Below are positions 12,301-21,970 of a stretch of DNA of 64,000 nucleotides, one piece after another. How positions within the stretch are numbered: the stretch's first letter is position 1; each line of letters starts with the position of its first letter. A model generated the notes under the pieces. It worked only from the letters and a program-made list of their open reading frames with translations. It made no database searches and had not been told where the DNA came from. This DNA is from Strix aluco. Its lineage: Eukaryota > Chordata > Aves > Strigiformes > Strigidae. Made by a program: the position numbers and the translations under genes. The stretch lies in NCBI RefSeq assembly GCF_031877795.1, contig NC_133971.1, positions 85,150,446 to 85,214,445 of the forward strand. Direction: 5' to 3'.

Positions 12301-15300
12301 CTGCACGGCCATCCCCACACTCAGCACAGCTTTGTTCCTGCCTGGGGCAGTCCCACATCCGCATCACCTGAGGGAGGGCATTGCTCTTCCCCCAGGTGCA
12401 TCCTTCACAGACTCCAGCGCTGGTGCCAAGGGCTGACCCAGCCACAGGCACTCAGGGCTCCCTTCAGTCCCTTCCACTACAACTCCTGGGGCTGCAGGAG
12501 ATGTCCCCGGGGTCCATCACCTGCACAGGCAGGTAGGGGGACAAGCAGACCTGTGCACTCCAGGGTGGCAGTTGGGGGTGCAGCAAGGATCATGGCACCT
12601 CCGTGCACCTCAGTACTGGCCCTGGATCCTGCCCCAGGCCCTGGCACCCATCTGCAGGGCCCCAAGCTTGGCCTGCTCAGGAAACACTGCAGGAGCTGCC
12701 AGCTTGCCTGGCTGGCACTACCTTGTCTCTTGTCTCCTGGCCAGGCTGTCCTCTTCAACAGTTTGCACAGGCAACACAGCACCAAGGGACTGTGGCGTGC
12801 CTGCAGCTTAGCTGGGCAATGTCAGGACTGGCTATTGAGGGTGAAGGTAGAGAGGGGACATGGGAGAGCTGCTGCTGTCTCACTTACCAATGCACTCTAC
12901 AGTCCTCTCAATGCGCATCCAGGCACCTGTGATGTTCCTGCCCCACCACGTATCTCTATAGACTGGTCTTCCAGAACTGACTTCCAGCAATTCACTTGCA
13001 CATTTGACCTCGGGGAAGGATGGCTTGAGACCTGCATAGCAGGTCAGTGTCAGTTCTGCATTCCTTTGGTAATAATTTCTGTTTGATGGAAACTGAAGTT
13101 TTTTATCCCACTGGGGTTTTGGGCACATTCCTGTCAGGGAGAAAGTGTGAGAGTCCTTCTCAGGGACAGGGGATGTTCAGGCGGGAGGGGGACCAAGGCT
13201 TTGTCATGACTGACTATGGTGTCAGCATTCAACACCACGAGGAAACCCAAGACCCCCCAAGTGCAAGAAAGGAGTGTGTGTCTGTGCAAGGTAGTGATAT
13301 AGGAGACTGGGAGAGAGGTGAACTGAGGGGCAGGATGTGGCCTCCTCCAAGTTCCCCATGGCCTGCAACTGAGGAACAGACTGGGAGGAGATGTGGGCAC
13401 AGTGAGAAAACCCATTCCACACTGAAGTCCCTCCCCATCTTGGAGACTGGTCTCAACTAGGGCCCATCTCTGAGCTGTGGCCAAGGCATTTCGTGGATAT
13501 GGCAGGATGTCCAGTGTCCCTCCCTGGGGAGAAGCACATGTAGCAGGGGAGACCTACTGCTCCTCCACTTACTTGTGTTGCAGACCAGGTTTTCTGTTAC
13601 CCCATGCCATGTTCCCTGAATGTCCTTCACCTCCCAAGCATCCTTCCAAACTCCAAGAGAGGTCTCTTCTTTTGCACATCTGATCACAGCAAGGGGAGGA
13701 GAGTTCTCTGCAAAGCAGCTCAGTGCCACCTCTTCATTGGGCCCATAAAACCACTTCTCTGGGGTAAAGCGGAGTCTTGAGTCCCACTGGGGTGGCTGGC
13801 ATGCATCTGCACAGAGGAGGAGGAGCGGATGTAAGCAGGATGAGAAAGGGTCTGCTGTGGGGTCTATTGCCTTGATTTTGACACTGCCTAGCTCCTTTGG
13901 TTACTACATGCAACTCCAAATCCCTCTCTTGCAGCCTAGAGCAGAGCTGAGGGTGGCAGCAGGCCACCCCAAGAGCAGTCCCATCCATCCCTACAGGTGT
14001 GTGGTCTTCCCCACTCAGACTCCATTCAGGTAAGACTGACCAGGGGACTGGGATCCTCCCTAGCTTTCACACAGAGGTCCTTCCACTCCCACCACCTCGG
14101 CCATATGCCCAGGCACTGTTTGAAGGTATGGGGCTCACAGTAGCCCCTAGTGCTGGGACCTTTGTTCCTGCCTTGGAACCCCTCTCCAGGAGCATAGACC
14201 CTGGCAGCTGCCTGAAGCAAGGTGCTGAGATAAAAGATGCCCTGGCACTGCCAGGACAGGGGGGGAAGCCAAGGCATCCAGGTCTCCCATTCCTGGACTG
14301 TCACCCAGGTGGGGCTGAAGCACGACCATCTCACAGAGGTCCTGCCGCCAGCTCAGGACCCTGGGTCAGGGTGATGCGGGGCTGTGCCTACCCTTGCAGG
14401 TAGCAGTCTCATTCCACAAGGTCTGGGTCCCGTTGGAAATACATCTGATCTCGGGGACCGATGGCACATACTCCCCAGCACAGCTCAGCTGCACCAAATC
14501 GTTCAAGAGGTAGCTGCTCTGGTGTGGGGTAAACTGCAGCTTGGGGTCCCAGTCGGAGGGAACTCTACATCTTCCTGTATGCAAAGGACATGAGGGAGAG
14601 CCCTGAGGGTCACTGGGCTCCGGCAGTGTCCTCGGGGGGTGAGGAGTCCCCATCCAGAGTGCTGCTGGTCCCCCTCACTGCTGAGGGGCGGCAGAGATGA
14701 GAACCTCTCAGGATGAGGCCTCAGATCCCAGGTGCATTAACCCTCCCTGCACCCTCAGGCCCTCCTGCCCACCCAAGCGCTGTGGAGGGATCCCAGCCAG
14801 TGGGATCCAGCAGCCCGGTGGATGCTGCTCTCTCCTGCGCTCTCTCCCCCAAAGGCAGGGGCTGTGGGAGTGCACCAGACCCAGTGAGTCTCTGCTGGCA
14901 CCACTCACCTGCATTCCCATCATCTTGCTGGGCACTACCCACCTACACCCATGTGCACACTTACTTGAAGCAAAAGGCCACTCTAGTTGCTGATTCGCTT
15001 TTGCTCTGCAGGTTACACGTTGTTTTCTCCTCTCCATCCCTTGCCCAAAATTCCTGCTGGCTCCTAGGACTGGGTACATCCTGTCCCTGTCCCTCCCACC
15101 CTCACCCAGGAGGGGCAACATGCCCGCGTTTGGCTTGGCAGGAAGGAGTCGACAGGGTCTGCAGGTACATCTTTAACCAGCTGCATGTTTGGTTGCATTT
15201 TGCAACATGTAGATTGGGCAGTTCATGGAAGTAAATACTTATATTTGTTTTTCATTAGTTTCTAGGCAGGAGTGCTGCTGTCTCTCTGCATGGCACTAAT

Positions 15301-18300
15301 TTGGGTCTCTACCCTCTGACCAGACACCAATTTTCATGCAATAAGAAATGCATCCCTCTGTGAGCAGTCTTCATCCAACAAATTCAGCTGTAAGTACACA
15401 CACATTGTCCAAAGTTACCGGAGTGCTACCAGGCTGGCACAGTGACTTTGCACTGCCTCCCAACACACTGAAATGGCATCAGGGCTCACCATGAAACCAT
15501 GATTGCTCTTGCCTCCTCATGCAGCAGACCAACAGATCACAATGGCCGCATCATCTCAGCCAGACTAAATCTCCTGCCAAATAAATGGAATAAAATACCA
15601 GCAGACAGGCAAACTGAGCTGCAATGATTTCAGGCAGGTGAGAGATATTTGTGAAGGCATTTCAGCATTTCATTTTGCATTTCAGGGCCCAAAATCTTGC
15701 CTGTACAAAGTTTATTCATCGATGGGGATCCTTCCAGCCTAGAGTCACAGCAGAAATGTGAAAAATCATTGCTTGAAAAGAGGTTTGTGGGGCCTGACCC
15801 CAAGCAAGAAGCAGTTTGAGGGAATGAAACCTCTCCAGTGGAGACAGCGCCAGGAGCCGAAGGGGCTGCAAGTGCTGACAGGCATGGCTGGCCTCTCCCA
15901 GACTGCACCCGCCTTAACCTTCAGTGCAAAGGGGACTCGTTGCTTTTCTTTTTGTAGGTGCTTCCATACCTCCTGGTAGCTCATACAGTCCCTGCAGTGA
16001 CACAAAACTCAGCAGCAGCACAGGACATGGCAACCTGCTGGGCAGGAAATGAGGAGGAAAAGAGAAATTGTTCTTCATGTGCAACCTGCTGACAGGTGCA
16101 GATTTCAAGAGATATCTGGGACAATGTCTTCCTACAAACACCAGCAGAGGCTGGCAGGGGTGGTTGCAGCTGTATGCCAGAGCTCTGCCTTGCACCCAGC
16201 CCCCCCTGAGCCCCTCACCAAAACTTTTAGTGCCCTTCATGTAGCAAAGCATTTGCTGCTGATACAACCATGAATAAACCTTGCTAGAGGTTTTCAGCCT
16301 TGTATGGTTCTTCCTTACAGAGGCATGGGGTAACGCTGTGTTTGAAAAGCGCACATCTCATGGTTGCTGCTTTAGAGGTGTAATACAGTGCAGACTTACT
16401 GTAGCACAAAGGAGAATTAGTCTTTGTTTAAAGTTTATGATTTTTTTTTTACTAAAAGGTGAAGCCTCTGCATGCTGATTAGGCATATTCAGCATTATAC
16501 TAATTATTGTTGACAGGCATTTAGGATTGATTCAGCCTTTCCCTTAGTTATGGACAGTTAATTAAAGTACAAGTAAATAGGTGCTGTGTAAGGGTCCCCA
16601 GGCTGCCAGTGTGTACGAAGGGATCCTTTGGACTGAGCTGGCACAACAGCCACACATTTCTGAGTAGGCTGGCCACCTTCATCAGGACTCCAGTGCACGC
16701 TTCTCTTAAACCTGGGAATTTATCAGCCCTAATCCTCTGCCAGAGATGTCAGCAACTTTTCCCTTTTCTGTTTTTCAGGAGAAAAGGGCCTGGCAGAGGC
16801 ACAGTTTTGCTTCCTCAGTCCTCCTGTCGGTGTCTACTAGGAGGGGGTAGCAGAATGCTGCTGTGACCCAGCGTGGTTTCCAGTGTGGCATCAGTCAAGA
16901 GCAGACAGCTGAAACATGCTTCTGCAAAGACCACACGTGTGTCAGTGGTGTGTCAATGGCCACGTTTGCCCTTCGGCCACAAGGACTATGCTGGTGAGCA
17001 GTCCCGATGGCAAACCCTCTTGCTCCCTCCTTGTACCTGGCTGTGCCCGCAGAGCCCCTTGCAAGTGCCAGCAGGGTGCCTGTCCTCTGCAGCTTGCCCT
17101 CTCCCTTCCAAGCCTTCTGAGCTATGGGTGTGGTCATTTGGCCCCTTTTTTTCTGCCCTGCAGGCTCCCCTGTGCCAGATGTCGCCCTGTTGTTCTCACG
17201 CCTGGGGCAGACAGGGGCTGAATCCAGCACCCAGACCCAGGCTGGGCATGGTCCACGAAGGGCAGAGCCTGAGGGCTCGTGGGAGAGATCAGCAAAGGCA
17301 GGCAGAGCCCACAGCTCATCCCCAGAGGAGCCAGAGCCTGGAGAGAGCTGCTGTAGGACAGTGCACCAGCCTCAGAAATTAGTCTGTGAATTAACGCTGT
17401 CTGACAGAGGGATGGGTATGACAAAATGACCTTGCTTGCCTTGCAAAGGGGTAGTGCACGCCAGCAGGACAGCCTGGCAGGATGCCACAGCCTATTTACC
17501 TCCTGTACGCATCCTGCTAGCAGCGCCTGTGCCATCACAGTCCCTCCAGGCCTTGCCTCCTACCCACACCCCTGCTGCTGCACTGGAGCTGAAGACGTGC
17601 AGGGTGTCACAGCACTGGTACCATCTGCATTCAGACATCTGCAGCCACTCAGAGCCCTTTCTGGTGGCATTTCTGATGACTTCTAGGTCAAAGCCTAGAA
17701 GTCTCTGCTTCCTCACAGAAGGGGGAAGAGAAGGCACTTTCAGTCCACATCTGTTTTTGTCTCAAGAACATCGCTGAATACAATCCAAATCAACCTCACT
17801 TCTAGACTAGCCCAAGCCTAGCAGGCATGTGATTACCACTTGAAACTCACTGGGAGAAACTAATCCATGACTGCTGAGTGCAGTCAAGATGCACAGGCTA
17901 GGGGGAGCACCTCTGTCCGCGCTCTCTTTCTTTCACTCCTTCCTCAACCACTCCATAGTATTTGGCACGGGAAAAGAGCTCCTTGGAGCCAAGGAGCCTT
18001 TGCTATAATGCAGGGTGGCCGTTTGTGTGCTTTGGTGGTGGCCATGGGAAGCTGTGTGGCACACATGAGGCAGAGAGTAATAGATCTCCAGCAGGCTGGA
18101 GCTTATCGATTATGCAAAGGAGATGGATGCACATGCTTGTGTGCAGGGGGACAGGGCGCTGCTGGAGAAGGGAGGCTGCTCACAGAGAAAGGGGAAAGAA
18201 ACACTCAGCTTCTAGCCTTGTAGGGACTAACAGCATCCGGGAGAATAAAGAAACAGTCATCAGACACTGTTTTTCACCCTGCACTGTGGTATGCAGAGAG

Positions 18301-21300
18301 CCGCCCACGGACCCTCCGCCCCCAACGGTAGGAAAGAGGCTGAGACAAGTGAAATTTCAGCATGGAAAATATGGTGTAGATGTGACCAAACAAGCACCTC
18401 TTATAATGTGCAATGTGTGCTCACTGCAAAATGGAGAATGCTGAATGCCGAGGCCAGAGTGGTAACAAAAGGTTGGTGTATTTGCCTCACACAGTCAGAC
18501 ATTAACCATTACAGGTTTTTTTCAGTTGATGCTATTAAATGAATACCCTCCTTGTTAATATTGTTTAATACTGATGAATATAGAAAGCATTTTACAGAAA
18601 TGTCTGGACTGCCCATCCATGCTGCAAAGAAGTTATGAGTCTGGCAGGCAAAACAAAGAACCAGCATGCCCCAGAAGCAGGTGTCAGGGACGATCAGGAG
18701 AAAAGAGGAAAAGCTATGCTGGTAATTCAGGTCAGTCTCCTGGTTTCAGCCCTTTGCTTACCTCAGCAAAAGATGTACTTCCTTACATTATATTATCCCG
18801 TACACAAAGAATAAAAGACAAGGTGAAATCTAAGGAGCAGCAGGCAAAGTTCAACCCCTTTCCCATGACAGCTCATCAGCTAACAGAGGCAACAGCAAAA
18901 TGCGATGGAGTCTTGCTGTGTTTGATGCCATGTGCTTGCTGAGAGGAGCTAAGAAAAGCAACTACTGTTTCCACCAGTGGAGAATGGTATTGCAAGCCAC
19001 TGAGAAGACGTGCACGGGTCTTAAAGCATCTCTGTACTCATTGCTAGCAACCAAAGCTGCCAAGTGGCTCTTTAAGAGCAAGCGATGGGCAGTGTGAGGG
19101 TGGGGAAAGGGCAGAGAGACCTCAGGGCTGCTCTGCTTGGGAGCGTGCCAGGGAAAGGAGGTGGCGAAGCAGGTCACTGAACAAGGCACTGTGGGAGATC
19201 AGGGGAATGGTGGCACTTTAACCTGTACTGCTCTGCCATGCAAAAGCGCATCTGACAGAGTTTTAAGAACGGGAGGTGAAATACTTGTTTCCTGAATCTG
19301 TGCTCTGGTGATGGGAAGTGGAAGCACGGTGGAGCGCACAGTTCACAGCCCCAAGGGCGGCAAGCCCCAAGGTGCTCCTCTGCAGCGTCTCTTAGCGTTT
19401 GTGTTCCCCACAGGATTTAGTCTAGGCACTGTTTGAAATTCGAGTCCCACTTTCAGATTAAGTGTGGTCTTATTTTACTTAGCACCCTCCCACCCACTGG
19501 GCATTGCAGCTACGCTCCTAGTTAGGGTTCCTTGTAGCTGCTACTACATCACTGTGCAATGTCAAGCAAGACTGGTGAAAGAGCGGCCAGGGCCAGCCTG
19601 GATCACAGACCCTGTCTCTGCAGGGAAAACATTCTTCACCTGCCTCCCAGGTGCACTGGGACTGTAAGGGGCTAAGGCTTTTGTTCAGGTGTGGCATCTT
19701 ATGGCGGGAGAAAAACCCTGTAAGAACAGCACAGCAAGACAATAAGGTGACAACAGGACAATGAGACAATGCACGCTGCTCAGTGCACGGTGTCCCTGTG
19801 ATGAGGTGAGCAGAGCAGCAGTGCTGTGCTAGCTCACACTTGTACCACACACACCGACCACATCCTCTGTCTGCAGCTGCTCTGCTCTTCCCTGGGCTCC
19901 CAGCAGTGTGTGCCCTCACCTGGGACACAGCTCTGCCAACTGGCCTCGTTTTCTTGGAAAGTCCCTGACCCCATGGCCCACGGCCCTTCCCCAAAATTAC
20001 TGCCATGCCTGTGGCTTTTCTGGAACTGGTACTGCCAGTGCTCAGTGCTGGTGGGGAAGGACACAGGGTGAGGTGGGGAAGCTGGTCCCAGTGATTTGGG
20101 AATGCAGGAGCCCTGCTGAATGGGGACAACCCCACACTGCCTGGCACCCTGCCCCCCCAGTGACTTTCTGGGTTCCTGGAAAGGGACACTGATGTGAAGT
20201 GGGAGCAGCTTGTCCCCACTGGGCTATTCCCCCTCTCTGATTGTACCCTACATCTCCAGGGTCATGGGAGATGCTTAGGGACCCCTGGGAAAGGGGACCC
20301 TTGGGTCATGTCCTGTCCCCATGTCCCCCATCTCTACCCAACAGCTTTACCCTGCCCCACAGCCACTGTCTGCCCCACAGAGGCCAATTCCACCCTAATG
20401 AGGATGGGAGAGACCCTCCTGCCCCATCCTGGCCATCCCCCTAGTCCTGTCCCTCAGCGAGAGAAGGACCCCGATCCATTAGGTGGGCACCTCGGCACAG
20501 GTCCCAGGATGGGATGAGCCCATGTGCCGAGGATGCAGCAGGGCTCCCCATACTGCTGGGTGCGGCTGCCAAATGTTTTTTTTTGGTTCCTCTTTTTGCA
20601 AACACCAAGGTGCACACTCAGCAATACAATCTCTGCCGCAGGCAGCCCCAGGCTTCTCCAGGAACGGCTGGGTGACTGAGATGTGCAGAGCGCGCCAAGG
20701 GTCTGCTGGCCACCGGGTCCCTGCTGTGTCCCACCGCACATGGTATGGGGAGGTCCTGGCCTTAGAGTGCACTGTGCAAACAAGCTGGAAAGACATGCAA
20801 TGCTTGGGCACAGTGCACATGCTGGCCTGGGAGGACAGCTTCCATGGGGGATCTGGGCAAGAGGAAGCACTTTGAGCGGGAGGTTAGCGTGCAACCTCCT
20901 CTGTCGCAGGTTTAGCCCTTGTTTTTTTGGGTGACAGTGTGCTGTGCTCACACTCCCTGCAACCACAGGGACACATTTCATCTGGGAACAGGGTCCTGTG
21001 GCCCATATCACACAGTACAGACACCGCTGTTGCTTCACATCAGATCCTGGTCCCATTCCCATGCCTCTATCATAGCAGGGTACTTAATCAGCAGGTTTCT
21101 CCAGCCTGTGTCAGCCCAGACACATCCCCGCAGCAGGCTGGGACAACGTGAGTAGATGCTAGTCTAATGATTCTTATCATCTAGCTCCAGCAAGATTGGT
21201 TTAGAGAACTCCAGTTCGGGCAGATGCAGAGCAACACAAGGTCACAGCCCCTGGACCACAGCTCAAACCCCAGACAGTGTGGCCTCCTGGGAGGTCAGAT

Positions 21301-21970
21301 AACATGTGAGCCTGTATATAGATACACACTGACTGACTCTGCTGGGATGAAAGTGTGCAGCCTTTGTAGGAAGAGCCCAACAGAGCCCTTGGGGGTACCC
21401 TGGCCTTCCAGCACCAAGGAAGCCTGTTAAAGAGCAATGCCAGCACATCATAACTTCTGCCCCCGCAGGGTCTCCTGGACACAGAGGGGCTCAGCTCACA
21501 GCTTCCCAGGTCTTTGCTGGGCACCGGTACCCATCTCCACTGTGGTGAGAACCGGGTATCCACACACTGTGCAAAGAGATACGGCCTTCTCATGCTCCCA
21601 GGGACACTGCCCACTCTGTGGAGGAACATTACGGTCCCTGCAGAGGCTTTCCCAGCACACTGAGCTTTGCTGCCCTCCATCCCTAAACAGAGCTTCACCC
21701 CACCACAACCTGACTGATGCCTAAATGCTTTGGGCCCTAGTATGGACCTCAGCTCCAGTTCTCTCTACAGCTACTGCATGCTGCACACAGTAAAGATACA
21801 CAAGCAACCTTGCAGCAGGAGAACAGCAAAACCTTCTGGTGTGGGGAGAGGAACAAGGAATTCTTACCTGTTTCCTGGGGTTCTCTGGAGCTGTTGGGGT
21901 CTGGCTCTTTCTCCTCCTGTGCTGCCAGCAGAGGTGTGAGCATCAGAAAAAATGTCCACCGCAGGGCCAT
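259..21970 (-). CDS. CCP-ectodomain receptor protein tyrosine phosphatase, type IIB-like (gene span, 3' end missing)
   Basis: Predicted single-pass receptor that removes phosphate from tyrosines at the inner face of the plasma membrane. Twenty-seven exons with GT-AG junctions sum to 3960 nt (1320 codons) with every intron phase consistent. Domains: signal peptide (residues 1-18 or so), CCP 1-6 (35-497), cysteine-rich FN3-like module (498-594), FN3 (595-691), membrane-proximal module (692-824), membrane span (about 836-859), juxtamembrane (860-950), phosphatase D1 (from KNRY near 951), start of D2 (from about 1240). D1 has [22 protein letters not shown] (acid D1086), [10 protein letters not shown] (nucleophile C1119) and QTKEQY, so it should be active. 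D2 text such as [10 protein letters not shown] and YINAVFAN resembles PTPRK/M/T/U. Those receptors carry MAM-Ig-FN3 ectodomains; six CCPs here are unexpected. I do not recognise a named orthologue. The remaining D2 exons lie beyond base 1. Confidence 0.85.
858..937 (-). CDS. RPTP exon 26: D2 YINA motif
   Basis: Encodes [11 protein letters not shown] and [22 protein letters not shown]...YINA follows DRCLPFLIS...YINAAL in PTPRK-type D2. Confidence 0.88.
1493..1592 (-). CDS. RPTP exon 25: D1-D2 linker
   Basis: Encodes [14 protein letters not shown] and NRKPGILP. The NRKPGILP segment takes the place of the KNRY loop in D2, degraded as in type IIB family D2 (KNRSMDVLP). A second acceptor 6 nt downstream would remove two residues without changing frame. 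Confidence 0.8.
1767..1916 (-). CDS. RPTP exon 24: end of D1
   Basis: Residues 1166-1215, starting [17 protein letters not shown], then VPVESI and [15 protein letters not shown]...VP echoes ILEACLCGDTSIP of type IIB RPTPs. Confidence 0.9.
2635..2770 (-). CDS. RPTP exon 23: D1 P-loop and Q-loop
   Basis: Completes [10 protein letters not shown] and runs to VSMVQTK. P-loop arginine and Q-loop glutamine are present, so D1 has every residue expected of an active phosphatase. Confidence 0.94.
2847..3004 (-). CDS. RPTP exon 22: D1 WPD loop and start of P-loop
   Basis: Contains [12 protein letters not shown] with the general acid D1086 and ends VLVHC, the catalytic cysteine C1119, with serine split across the intron. 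Confidence 0.94.
4124..4240 (-). CDS. RPTP exon 21: D1 KCEQYWP region
   Basis: Residues 1029-1067: [17 protein letters not shown] followed by a beta-strand region ending FCLQK. Phase 0-0. Confidence 0.92.
4430..4527 (-). CDS. RPTP exon 20: D1 DFWQMVW region
   Basis: Encodes [20 protein letters not shown] and [13 protein letters not shown], completing the QGP-DFW-VMLT block of classical PTPs. Confidence 0.92.
5288..5324 (-). CDS. RPTP exon 19: D1 FIAAQG motif
   Basis: A 37-nt exon encoding [12 protein letters not shown] plus the first base of the QGP glycine. A very short exon at this point is normal for RPTP genes. Confidence 0.9.
5734..5804 (-). CDS. RPTP exon 18: D1 YINAS motif
   Basis: Encodes YDHCRVVLQ and GYINASYVD, conserved PTP motifs. 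Acceptor CTTTCAG|AC, donor GGAT|GTAGGT. Confidence 0.92.
6396..6483 (-). CDS. RPTP exon 17: start of phosphatase D1 (KNRY loop)
   Basis: Residues 931-959 ending in [10 protein letters not shown]; the next exon supplies YDHCRV. This is the phosphotyrosine-recognition loop of classical PTPs. Confidence 0.9.
6624..6766 (-). CDS. RPTP exon 16: juxtamembrane, part 2
   Basis: Residues about 883-930, containing [20 protein letters not shown] and ending REYQ. This is the helical wedge region preceding D1, ending like the FKEEYES of PTPRK-type receptors. Confidence 0.85.
7049..7116 (-). CDS. RPTP exon 15: juxtamembrane, part 1
   Basis: Encodes [20 protein letters not shown], a basic stop-transfer stretch. 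Donor GGAG|GTGCAG is weaker than others in the gene, but phases agree. Confidence 0.7.
7297..7402 (-). CDS. RPTP exon 14: transmembrane segment
   Basis: About 24 uninterrupted hydrophobic residues ([20 protein letters not shown] and on) followed in the next exon by basic RRK, giving a type I membrane topology. Confidence 0.92.
7951..7990 (-). CDS. RPTP exon 13: small stalk exon
   Basis: A 40-nt exon ([14 protein letters not shown]) between the membrane-proximal module and the membrane span. Supported by acceptor CCAACAG|GC, donor GTTG|GTAAGT and phase 0-1 fit with its neighbours. Comparable to the short KTQCVRIATK-type stalk of type IIB receptors. Confidence 0.8.
8254..8500 (-). CDS. RPTP exon 12: membrane-proximal module, part 2
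   Basis: Contains [23 protein letters not shown] and [15 protein letters not shown]. The pattern matches the YYFAAE...FTVGDN...PLAPRKGY region of type IIB RPTPs, which is the main ectodomain evidence for that family. Sequons NGT, NAS and NLT. Confidence 0.85.
8639..8750 (-). CDS. RPTP exon 11: membrane-proximal module, part 1
   Basis: Residues about 692-728, from [10 protein letters not shown] to PPEVAR. In type IIB receptors this region carries a furin-type RXKR cleavage site; I see none here. Confidence 0.8.
8973..9165 (-). CDS. RPTP exon 10: second half of FN3 module
   Basis: Begins LNITAR and contains [10 protein letters not shown], the FN3 L-P-G-Y signature, then [13 protein letters not shown]. 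It resembles the HPGTTY...GFGPA end of the corresponding FN3 in PTPRK-type receptors. Confidence 0.85.
9693..9790 (-). CDS. RPTP exon 9: first half of FN3 module
   Basis: Encodes [18 protein letters not shown] and KGEIIGYQ, the A-to-C strands of an FN3 fold with the core tryptophan. Starts in phase 1 and ends in phase 0; a split FN3 exon pair is normal in RPTP genes. Confidence 0.85.
10143..10433 (-). CDS. RPTP exon 8: cysteine-rich FN3-like module
   Basis: Residues 498-594 in one phase 1-1 exon. An FN3 or cytokine-receptor-like beginning (IKLNWTC) and end ([13 protein letters not shown]) surround a stretch with cysteines in WTC, DTC, ATC, PPC and FTC contexts. Five cysteines is unusual for FN3, so the fold assignment is tentative. 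NVT and NET sequons fit an extracellular location. Confidence 0.8.
11005..11247 (-). CDS. RPTP exon 7: CCP domain 6 (tandem copy)
   Basis: Residues 417-497, 243 nt. Close to CCP5 except in the last third, where [12 protein letters not shown] replaces [12 protein letters not shown]. Last CCP before the FN3-like region; donor GCATTG|GTAAGG. Confidence 0.9.
11383..11625 (-). CDS. RPTP exon 6: CCP domain 5 (tandem copy)
   Basis: Residues 336-416, 243 nt, phase 1-1. CQRPWRD, LSCPEGF, IKCWSGG and LDCIG mark the four cysteines. Flanked on both sides by 135-nt introns that read as identical. Confidence 0.9.
11761..12003 (-). CDS. RPTP exon 5: CCP domain 4 (tandem copy)
   Basis: Residues 255-335, 243 nt. 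Nearly the same protein as CCP5, differing at about seven positions (for example M/T, I/S, A/G, D/Y). First of three exons spaced exactly 378 bp apart. Confidence 0.9.
12888..13130 (-). CDS. RPTP exon 4: CCP domain 3
   Basis: Residues 174-254, 243 nt, phase 1-1. CPKPQWD, LTCYAG, VKCASE and VECIG give the four cysteines. The long segment between cysteines 3 and 4 with a [14 protein letters not shown] motif is shared with CCP4-6, making this the closest relative of the amplified exons. Confidence 0.88.
13573..13806 (-). CDS. RPTP exon 3: CCP domain 2
   Basis: Residues 96-173; CQPPQWD, LSCFAEN, IRCAKEE and LVCNT mark the four sushi cysteines. Acceptor TGTGCAG|AT, donor CACAA|GTAAGT, phase 1-1. 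It keeps the QWD...L-F-P opening shared with CCP1 and CCP3, so these modules share ancestry. Confidence 0.85.
14392..14574 (-). CDS. RPTP exon 2: CCP domain 1
   Basis: Codes residues 35-95 with four cysteines in sushi spacing (CRVPSDW, LSCAGEY, EIRCIS, ATCKG) and NGT and NET glycosylation sequons. It is a symmetric phase 1-1 exon, the usual form for a shufflable CCP module. Confidence 0.85.
14575..21867 (-). other. Intron 1 of the RPTP gene
   Basis: About 7.3 kb between signal peptide and first CCP exon. I saw no additional CCP exon, RNA gene or recognisable mobile element, only a short T-run near 16440. Open frames here lack protein-like character. Confidence 0.6.
21868..21970 (-). CDS. RPTP exon 1: signal peptide
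   Basis: Starts at the ATG ending at 21970 and encodes 34 residues: MALRW, a hydrophobic core ([12 protein letters not shown]), then an acidic QEEKEPDP stretch. The donor reads ACAG|GTAAGA in phase 1, matching the phase-1 acceptor of the first CCP exon 7.3 kb away. Assignment rests on phase, strand and signal-peptide character. A further non-coding 5' exon cannot be excluded. Confidence 0.7.

Noticed and set aside
12034..13086. 350-codon open frame on the plus strand
   Set aside because: It runs antisense to CCP3 and neighbouring introns of the RPTP. Its composition is low-complexity and it shows no domain; it is a shadow frame.
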